DNA of 12,131 nt from Bacteroidales bacterium. Lineage in GTDB: Bacteria; Bacteroidota; Bacteroidia; Bacteroidales; WCHB1-69. The translations under genes were made by a program, and so were the position numbers. The notes under the pieces are model-generated. The model did no database searches. It saw nothing but the letters and a program-made list of their open reading frames with translations, and had not been told where the DNA came from. The stretch is taken from the NCBI GenBank assembly GCA_031266895.1, contig JAISAD010000078.1, positions 1-12,131 of the forward strand, written 5' to 3'. This document shows positions 7,439 to 12,131 of this stretch, piece after piece. Position 1 is the stretch's first letter. Every line of letters starts with the position of its first letter.

Positions 7439-7590
7439 AAAGATTTTATTTTCAATATATTAATACTTTTTATAATCAAGGAGCAAAGATACATGAAATT
7501 TTTCAATTATATGCAACCAGGATAAAAATTCGGAAATCATGAAATTAGAGAAATTAAAAAGTTAAATTTTTTAAAGGAGAAATGCGATTT
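7439..7590. other. Divergent intergenic region between lemA and the ABC gene
   Basis: This is the longest non-coding stretch (213 nt when extended to 7651). It contains the lemA-side -7 box and, just beyond, the ABC-side promoter, annotated separately. Between them (about 7517-7590) the DNA is strongly AT-rich, with an imperfect inverted TTAAAAA/TTTTTTAA near 7555-7574 that could be an upstream activating tract or simply composition. I see no coding potential or RNA gene in it. Confidence 0.5.
7484..7491 (-). promoter_or_regulatory. Bacteroidetes-type promoter for the lemA operon (-7 element)
   Basis: Read on the minus strand, TATCTTTG is an exact TAnnTTTG match, 45 nt upstream of the lemA start. 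A TTG (plus-strand CAA at 7514-7516) lies 22 nt further upstream and may be the -33 element, although this spacing is a little longer than the usual ~19-21 nt. It faces away from the promoter of the ABC gene within the same 213-nt intergenic region. Confidence 0.6.
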
Positions 7591-7621
7591 TTTGGTTATG
7601 TAATAAAAAGTGTTATTTTTG
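7591..7621 (+). promoter_or_regulatory. Complete Bacteroidetes promoter (TTTG-N19-TAnnTTTG) for the ABC transporter gene
   Basis: TTTG at 7591-7594 and TATTTTTG at 7614-7621 are separated by 19 nt, matching both halves of the Bacteroidetes vegetative consensus. The predicted start of transcription is near 7626-7630. The -7 box lies inside the longest possible reading frame of the downstream gene (which could open at GTG 7610), which is strong grounds for choosing a later start codon. Confidence 0.75.
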
Positions 7622-7651
7622 CAAACCCGATTATTTGACTTTTATTGTAAC

Positions 7652-9361
7652 GTGAACGTATTGACGCTTAGTAATTTTTCGCTGGAGTTGAAGCAACATA
7701 CGGAGTGGAAACCGGTGCTGCATCAGTTCTTTTTTTCATTGAGAAAAGGCGAAATTGTCGGCATTGTGGGTGAGTCTGGATCGGGGAAATCTGTTACGGC
7801 GCTATCTATAATGCGACTGCTGAACAGTCAAAAAGCAAAAGCCACCAGCGGTACTATCCTTTTTCAACCCCATGAGAATGAAGAAGCTGTAAACTTGCAA
7901 ACCATGAGTGAAAAAGAGTTGCAGCAAATTAGGGGAAATCGCATTGCTATGATTTTTCAAGAGCCCATGACCTCGCTTAATCCGGTTATTAAATGTGGGC
8001 GACAGATTGCCGAAACTTTGCTCATACACATGCAACTATCTAAAAAAAAAGCATATAATAGAGTAATTGAATTGCTAAACGAGGTGATGTTGCCGCGTCC
8101 CGAAAAGATTTATAATGCCTATCCGCACGAATTGTCGGGCGGACAAAAGCAGCGAGTCATGATTGCTATGGCAATGGCCTGTAATCCGCAAATTCTGATT
8201 GCCGACGAGCCAACCACCGCCTTGGATGTAACAGTACAACAAGGCATTCTGGAGTTGATAAAAAAACTGCAATGTAAATATGGCATGAGTGTCATTTTTA
8301 TCACACACGATTTGGGCGTAGTTTCCCAAATTGCAGCCCGAATCGTGGTATTGTGGCAAGGCAAAGTGGTGGAGAGTGGCGAAACAGCGCAACTGTTTGG
8401 CAATCCTCAGCATCCTTATACAAAAGGTCTTTTGGCCTGTCGTCCTCCAATGGACATAAAACCGAAACGGCTGCCTACGGTAGAAGATTTTTTTAAAAAT
8501 ACAGTAGATTATAGACAGCATTTAGGAATGTGTTTGGATGCATCCAACAGGCCAAAAGAAACGCTTTTTCGGATTGAAAACCTGTCGAAGACTTATCCGC
8601 TGCGTAAACGGCGGCTGTTTGAAAAACAGGAATATTTGCATGCACTGCAAGATATTAATCTTGAAATATTTAAGGGCGAAACATTAGGCTTGGTGGGCGA
8701 ATCGGGATGCGGTAAAACTACACTGGGACGTACAATGCTGCGTCTGATTGAACCGACCGCCGGCAAGCTCTTTTACAAAACGCACGATCTGACTCGCTTG
8801 TCCGCTGGTGGAATGAGACGAATGCGGAAAGAGTTGCAAATTATTTCGCAAGACCCATATTCTTCTTTAAATCAGAGAATTACAATAGGTGAAGCCCTCG
8901 TTGAACCGATGCAATGGCATCATATTTTGGCCAATAACAGAGAGCGGAAAGAGCGTGCCATTCAGTTGCTGCGTCGGGTAGGTTTGGACGAATGTCATTA
9001 CTACCGCTATCCGCATGAGTTTTCGGGCGGCCAGCGGCAACGCATCAATATTGCACGCGCCTTGGCAGTTAATCCGCGCTTCATTATTTGCGATGAATCG
9101 GTGTCGGCTTTAGATGTATCGGTGCAAGCGCAAGTACTTAATCTGCTCAACGAAATTAAAGAGGAATATGGTCTCACTTACATTTTCATTTCGCACGATT
9201 TATCGGTAGTGAAATTTATGTCCGACCGCATGGCCGTGATGCAAAACGGCAAAATCGTGGAGTTGAATGATGCTGATGTTATTTATGCCAACCCGAAAAC
9301 AGAATATACTCGGAAGCTAATTAATGCAATACCTTCTATTAAAATGAGAGTTGAAAATTGA
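7652..9361 (+). CDS. ABC transporter ATP-binding protein with two ABC domains (oligopeptide/dipeptide type, DppD-DppF fusion, YejF/GsiA-like)
   Basis: Both ATPase subunits of an oligo/dipeptide-type importer in one chain (569 aa from this start). Domain 1: Walker A GESGSGKS (about 40-47), Q-loop FQEPMTSLNP, signature LSGGQKQR (161-168), Walker B ILIADEPTTALD (181-192), H-loop THDL, and the family tail HPYTKGLLACRPP. Domain 2: Walker A GESGCGKT (349-356), QDPYSSLNQR, signature FSGGQRQR (457-464), Walker B FIICDESVSALD (477-488), SHDL. In the second Walker B the usual DEP reads DES; the catalytic Glu is kept. I choose GTG 7652, giving MNVLTLSNFSLEL, the normal opening of this family; the longer frame from GTG 7610 would overlap the promoter. 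TTG 7661 is possible. No permease or binding protein gene is nearby, so its membrane partners are encoded elsewhere. A 20-nt gap separates it from the next gene. Confidence 0.93.
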   Translation: MNVLTLSNFSLELKQHTEWKPVLHQFFFSLRKGEIVGIVGESGSGKSVTALSIMRLLNSQKAKATSGTILFQPHENEEAVNLQTMSEKELQQIRGNRIAMIFQEPMTSLNPVIKCGRQIAETLLIHMQLSKKKAYNRVIELLNEVMLPRPEKIYNAYPHELSGGQKQRVMIAMAMACNPQILIADEPTTALDVTVQQGILELIKKLQCKYGMSVIFITHDLGVVSQIAARIVVLWQGKVVESGETAQLFGNPQHPYTKGLLACRPPMDIKPKRLPTVEDFFKNTVDYRQHLGMCLDASNRPKETLFRIENLSKTYPLRKRRLFEKQEYLHALQDINLEIFKGETLGLVGESGCGKTTLGRTMLRLIEPTAGKLFYKTHDLTRLSAGGMRRMRKELQIISQDPYSSLNQRITIGEALVEPMQWHHILANNRERKERAIQLLRRVGLDECHYYRYPHEFSGGQRQRINIARALAVNPRFIICDESVSALDVSVQAQVLNLLNEIKEEYGLTYIFISHDLSVVKFMSDRMAVMQNGKIVELNDADVIYANPKTEYTRKLINAIPSIKMRVEN

Positions 9362-9381
9362 AAATTATAATATTATAAAAT

Positions 9382-10299
9382 ATGAAAGTAACCCAAATTA
9401 TCAAAATCATCATTCGCCTGCTTATAGGCGCATTCTTTATCACTACAGCTATTTTAAAGCTGATTACCATTGAGCAGTTTGAACTGTATATTTACAGTTT
9501 TGACATTGTGAGCTTTGTACTCGCCACAGTAGCAGCGCGCGCCATTATTGCCTTTGAGTTTCTGCTGGGCGCATTTCTTATGTTGAAGTGTTTTTACAAG
9601 TATGTGTGGTATTTAACCATGATCACCTTAGTCGGATTCACCTTTTTCCTGATCTATGCCGCCATTTTTCGCAATGATGCCAACTGCCATTGCATGGGCG
9701 ATTTTGTAAAGATGAATCCGCTGCAATCCATTGTTAAAAATTTGATTTCCATTGGATTATTGTTGTTTGTCAAAAATCAGACAGAAATCAGGTTTCGATT
9801 TAAGAAATGGGCAATAGCCTTGCTTCTTGTGGTGGCCATTATTGTGCCGTTTGTCGTCTTTCCTATGGATGTCCTCTATAATAAGATTAAAGCACCTGAA
9901 GATTTGGTGAATGAAAAGGCTTTTGAACTTTACAAGCAGGAGGATTCCACTTTTCGCGCCTCTTTTAATGTAGATAGTGGCCGTTATATGATTGGATTTG
10001 TATCCTCCGGTTGTAAATATTGCAAAACCGGCAATGCTAAAATACATCAATTAGTATCTTGCAACGAAATTGATAAATCAAAAATCAAATTCGTAATTGT
10101 AGGTGACACTGCCTCTGTAAAAACCTTTAAGGAAGAGACACAAACAGCCGACTATCAATACCTTAACATAAATCCGTATTCTTTTTTGAATATTACCAAC
10201 GGGGCCTTCCCAAAATATATTTACATGGAAAATGGCAAAATTACAAAAGCTGTTAATTCATGGGGTATTGACGAAAACGAACTGAAAACCAAACTATAA
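9382..10299 (+). CDS. Membrane protein: MauE/DoxX-like helical domain fused to a thioredoxin-fold domain
   Basis: Residues ~8-163 hold about five hydrophobic helices (about 8-28, 45-69, 76-97, 115-130, 143-163) resembling the MauE/DoxX redox-associated membrane family, including a Cys pair NCHC (C102, C104) followed by MGDF, the place where MauE-type proteins have a CGCFG-like motif. Residues ~185-305 look like a thioredoxin/TlpA-type fold: FVSSGCKYC (CxxC at C211/C214), a KFVIVGDT strand, and a probable cis-Pro in GAFPKYIY (P277) followed by MENGKI. A likely job is electron or disulfide transfer between membrane quinone/thiol systems and periplasmic proteins; this is inferred from the family, substrates unknown. 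It follows the ABC ATPase by 20 nt, so it is probably co-transcribed. The last 6 nt overlap the 3' end of the convergent lipoprotein gene. Confidence 0.82.
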   Translation: MKVTQIIKIIIRLLIGAFFITTAILKLITIEQFELYIYSFDIVSFVLATVAARAIIAFEFLLGAFLMLKCFYKYVWYLTMITLVGFTFFLIYAAIFRNDANCHCMGDFVKMNPLQSIVKNLISIGLLLFVKNQTEIRFRFKKWAIALLLVVAIIVPFVVFPMDVLYNKIKAPEDLVNEKAFELYKQEDSTFRASFNVDSGRYMIGFVSSGCKYCKTGNAKIHQLVSCNEIDKSKIKFVIVGDTASVKTFKEETQTADYQYLNINPYSFLNITNGAFPKYIYMENGKITKAVNSWGIDENELKTKL

Positions 10300-10518
10300 C
10301 AGTTTCTGTTGGCAGACTTCACCGTATTTCTGGCCACCAATTATAGTGACGTTGTCCATGTCGCTACATTTTTTGTAACGCGATTTATCTAACGGCCGGT
10401 CTCTTTGGTTCGTCTCTTTATCGGCTACATACACTTTACATTGGCATACTCTCGTACAAGCGGTGAAGTGTGCCATTCCAACTACTGAAGCTACTGCTAA
10501 GAACACAAGTTTTTTCAT
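10294..10518 (-). CDS. Small cysteine-rich lipoprotein (74 aa), second of a paralogous pair
   Basis: An N-terminal hydrophobic signal ends in a lipobox-like FTAC (C21 lipid-attached after cleavage), so the mature protein is ~54 residues on a membrane. Beyond the lipid Cys it has four cysteines: C25, C27, C51, C69. The C-x3-C-x-C opening (CTRVCQC) and the later CSD are shared with the 56-residue lipoprotein encoded 20 nt upstream (CDKYCTC, CSD), so the two look like a tandem duplication. The middle is charged and Lys/Arg/Asp-rich. I recognise no named family. Its 3' end overlaps by 6 nt the stop of the convergent thioredoxin-fold membrane protein. Four cysteines would suit two disulfides, which makes the oxidoreductase neighbour suggestive, but no link is shown. 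Confidence 0.75.
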   Translation of the reverse strand: MKKLVFLAVASVVGMAHFTACTRVCQCKVYVADKETNQRDRPLDKSRYKKCSDMDNVTIIGGQKYGEVCQQKLL

Positions 10519-10538
10519 AATTTATTTGTTTTTAATGA

Positions 10539-10709
10539 TTAGTGACAAGTCAAATTATCTTTAGAATAATCGCTGCAATTTTCGTTTGGATTAATCTCAA
10601 TTGATTGTGGAGTGCTACTGTTTTCAACCGTGCAAGTACAATACTTATCACAAGAGACAAACGCTATGGCTGTGATTATCAATAAGATATATTTCGATAT
10701 TTTTTTCAT
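10539..10709 (-). CDS. Very small cysteine-rich lipoprotein (56 aa), first of a paralogous pair
   Basis: This short gene fills what otherwise would be a ~290-nt gap. Translation from ATG 10709 gives MKKISKYILLIITAIAFVSC, a lipoprotein signal with lipobox FVSC (C20), then DKYCTCTVENSST, a polar middle, and NENCSDYSKDNLTCH before TAA. Cysteines are C20 (lipid), C24, C26, C45 and C55: the same C-x3-C-x-C start and CSD motif as the 74-residue protein downstream, in a slightly shorter frame. Both genes begin with AATTATGAAAAAA. A perfect TAnnTTTG box sits 23 nt upstream. Coding evidence is therefore a signal peptide, a lipobox, a paralogue and a promoter, despite the small size. Function unknown. 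Confidence 0.72.
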   Translation of the reverse strand: MKKISKYILLIITAIAFVSCDKYCTCTVENSSTPQSIEINPNENCSDYSKDNLTCH

Positions 10710-10731
10710 AATTCATATAAGATAGTAGCTG

Positions 10732-10739
10732 CAAAAATA
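10732..10739 (-). promoter_or_regulatory. Bacteroidetes-type -7 element for the lipoprotein pair
   Basis: On the minus strand TATTTTTG matches TAnnTTTG exactly, 23 nt upstream of the 56-residue lipoprotein start, leaving a short leader. No good -33 TTTG is seen at the usual spacing (GTGG is the nearest), so this is a one-box call. It would transcribe both lipoprotein genes, which are separated by only 20 nt. Confidence 0.55.
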
Positions 10740-10810
10740 GAGAAAAATAAAATGCGCCACATAATATTTTTCTTGTTTTATCGTTGATATAACATAATTT
10801 AACTTAGAGT

Positions 10811-11899
10811 ATGAAGATAAAAAGGGGTTTGATATTGCTACTGGCCGTGATGGCTTTTTTTTATGGAGAAGCCCAAATTGGGGGCAGTACAATCTATAAC
10901 TTCCTCAATGTCAGCAATTCTTCACGACTAACAGCCTTGGGTGGTACATTAATTTCTGTGCAGGATAAAGACCCTACGCTCATCATGCAAAACCCGTCCT
11001 CCATTGCACCCTGCTTTAGTACTTCTTTAGTGTTAAATGCTGCCGATTACTTTACGAACAGTGCATTTGTGTCGGCACTCTATTCCCATACCTTTAAAAA
11101 AGCAGGCAGTTTCGCGGCAGAGTTGCGTTATCTCGACTACGGCAAGTTTCTCGAAACCGACAATATTGGCAACGAGCTGGGTTATTTTCGCGCCGGCGAT
11201 TTTGCCTTTACCCTGGGCTGGGGGCGACAATTGGACAGCAATTTTTCAATCGGGGCAAATTTGAAACTGATTTACAGTAGCTATGAAAATTATAACTCTT
11301 TTGGTATTGCTGCCGATGTGGCCGGCACCTATCACAATACTAAGAAAAACATATCGCTTACTCTATTGCTTAAAAATATGGGTTCCCCATTAGATAACTA
11401 CCTGCCGGGACAATTTGAACGTATCCCCTTTGATATACAGCTCGCATTTTCTCAAAAATTTAAGTTTATTCCGGTGCGTTACCACATTTCATTACATTCG
11501 CTTTATCGCTGGAATATGCGTTATGTGGGCAGCCAAGACCCATTTTTGGAACTGGATGCCAGCATTAACGATTTCAAATATCCTTCGAAAACGGCTCTCT
11601 TTTTCGACAACATGTTCCGTCATTTGGTAGTTGGCATTGAGATTATTCCTGTAAAACAGCTCTCATTGCAGTTTTCCTATAATCACAACCGCCGTCAGGA
11701 AATGAAAGTGATGAAACGGAGTTTTGCCGGTTTTTCCTATGGTTTTATGATCAATATTCATTCTATTCAGATTGGATTTTCGCGCACTCATTATGGCCCT
11801 GGTGCCACCCCCAACTATTTCACTTTTGCCGCTAATGTTAGTGAACTGTCGCAATTAGCCAAACAAAAGAAAATAAAGAAATTAGAAAGATTAAATTAG
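10811..11899 (+). CDS. porQ: Type IX secretion system protein PorQ
   Basis: Outer-membrane beta-barrel component of T9SS. In Porphyromonas gingivalis PorQ works with PorU, PorV and PorZ in the attachment complex that removes the C-terminal sorting domain and links cargo to surface lipopolysaccharide. Evidence: a signal peptide in residues 1-22 (MKIKRGLILLLAVMAFF..., cleavage after GEA), then the family opening IGGSTIYNFLNVSNSSRLTA followed by LGG (23-45), the QNPSSIAP segment, many alternating amphipathic strands ending in aromatic residues, and the late motif SFAGFSYGFMINI with FSRTHYGPG. Length (362 aa) fits the PorP/SprF-like PorQ family. The C terminus has an unusual short Lys-rich tail (KQKKIKKLERLN). 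It is followed after 6 nt by a sugar aminotransferase. No promoter with a clear TAnnTTTG box was found in 10740-10810 (the best is a TATTTTTC). Confidence 0.88.
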   Translation: MKIKRGLILLLAVMAFFYGEAQIGGSTIYNFLNVSNSSRLTALGGTLISVQDKDPTLIMQNPSSIAPCFSTSLVLNAADYFTNSAFVSALYSHTFKKAGSFAAELRYLDYGKFLETDNIGNELGYFRAGDFAFTLGWGRQLDSNFSIGANLKLIYSSYENYNSFGIAADVAGTYHNTKKNISLTLLLKNMGSPLDNYLPGQFERIPFDIQLAFSQKFKFIPVRYHISLHSLYRWNMRYVGSQDPFLELDASINDFKYPSKTALFFDNMFRHLVVGIEIIPVKQLSLQFSYNHNRRQEMKVMKRSFAGFSYGFMINIHSIQIGFSRTHYGPGATPNYFTFAANVSELSQLAKQKKIKKLERLN

Positions 11900-11905
11900 T
11901 AACTC

Positions 11906-12131
11906 ATGACGAAAATAATCCCATTTTCACCTCCCCGTATTGACCAAAAAATTATTGACGAGGTTACGAAAGCCCTGAAATCGGGCTGGATTACCACCGG
12001 CCCGCGCACTAAGCAGTTGGAACAAAATATATCCAGCTATTGCGGAATAAAAAAAACACTCTGCGTCAGTTCGGCTTCAGCCGGGTTGGAGCTAATGCTG
12101 CGCTGGTTTGGCGTGGGCGAGGGCGATGAGG
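11906..12131 (+). CDS. DegT/DnrJ/EryC1/StrS-family PLP sugar aminotransferase (3' truncated by window end)
   Basis: Only the first 75 codons are present. They give the classic start of the family: IPFSPPRIDQKIIDEVTKAL, then SGWITTGPRTKQLEQNI (the W-x-T-x-GP motif near the N-terminal substrate site) and VSSASAGLELMLRWFGVGEGDE, where SSASAGLEL is the PLP phosphate-binding loop (usually S-GT-AL-L). Such enzymes transfer an amino group from glutamate to nucleotide-linked keto sugars for polysaccharide, LPS or surface glycan synthesis. The PLP lysine lies beyond the window. It starts 6 nt after porQ and is presumably co-transcribed; a link with surface sugars for T9SS attachment is possible but inferred. 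Confidence 0.9.
   Translation, partial: MTKIIPFSPPRIDQKIIDEVTKALKSGWITTGPRTKQLEQNISSYCGIKKTLCVSSASAGLELMLRWFGVGEGDE

Noticed and set aside
7552..7576. AT-rich imperfect inverted repeat upstream of the ABC promoter
   Set aside because: The pairing is only A-T and imperfect, so it is not distinguishable from composition.
7610..7651. Upstream extension of the ABC gene to GTG 7610
   Set aside because: It would place the start codon within the promoter -7 box, and the extra residues do not fit the family N terminus.
8075..8521. 148-codon minus-strand frame within the ABC gene
   Set aside because: It is antisense to conserved ABC motifs and has a His/Cys-rich, non-protein-like composition.
1..12131. 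CRISPR array, insertion sequence or prophage
   Set aside because: No spaced direct repeats, transposase, integrase or terminal repeats were seen; the genes are envelope and metabolic genes of even character.

Overview
The window looks like a chromosomal segment of a member of the phylum Bacteroidetes (Bacteroidota), probably a free-living or host-associated environmental lineage; I cannot name a genus. The grounds are: two proteins ending in type IX secretion (T9SS) type A sorting domains (YPNP motif), a porQ gene for T9SS itself, a LytS/LytTR two-component pair, AT-rich intergenic DNA, starts mostly without strong Shine-Dalgarno sequences, and four copies of the Bacteroidetes -7 promoter element TAnnTTTG at sensible positions.

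Layout. (1) 2-397 (+) is the 3' end of a secreted T9SS cargo gene, closed by a perfect 16-bp hairpin terminator (426-459). (2) 539-3344 (+) is a compact four-gene unit: an unrecognised 239-residue protein with an internal duplication, an unrecognised 71-residue protein, a four-helix LytS-type histidine kinase and its LytTR response regulator, the last two overlapping by 14 nt. (3) A class II tRNA-Leu(TAG) lies at 3380-3461 behind its own -7 element. (4) 3468-4745 (-) encodes a secreted PKD-repeat T9SS cargo protein, its stop codon only 6 nt from the tRNA. (5) 7438 down to 4816 (-) is a four-gene operon lemA - M48 (HtpX-like) membrane protease - folK - deoxynucleoside kinase, with touching or overlapping junctions and a TAnnTTTG promoter upstream. 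(6) Divergent from it, 7652-10299 (+) holds a tandem-ABC oligopeptide transporter ATPase, then a membrane protein that fuses a MauE/DoxX-like helical bundle to a thioredoxin-fold domain with CKYC. (7) Convergent with that, two tiny cysteine-rich lipoprotein genes (10709-10539 and 10518-10294, -) form a pair; the upstream one is only 56 codons long and lies in what would otherwise look like an empty gap. (8) 10811-11899 (+) is porQ, followed after 6 nt by the start of a DegT/DnrJ/EryC1-family sugar aminotransferase that runs off the window.

How they fit together. Most of the window is housekeeping or cell-envelope function: T9SS cargo and machinery (PorQ is part of the step that attaches CTD proteins to the surface, and the DegT-like enzyme may belong to surface sugar synthesis), envelope protein quality control (LemA/M48), folate and deoxynucleotide salvage, and peptide uptake. 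The parts that are not routine are the duplicated unknown protein in the two-component operon, and the juxtaposition of a thioredoxin-bearing membrane protein with two paralogous lipoproteins that share a C-x3-C-x-C...CSD pattern. No mobile element, CRISPR array or phage gene is visible. No gene-free stretch exceeds 300 bases; the longest is the divergent promoter region at 7439-7651.
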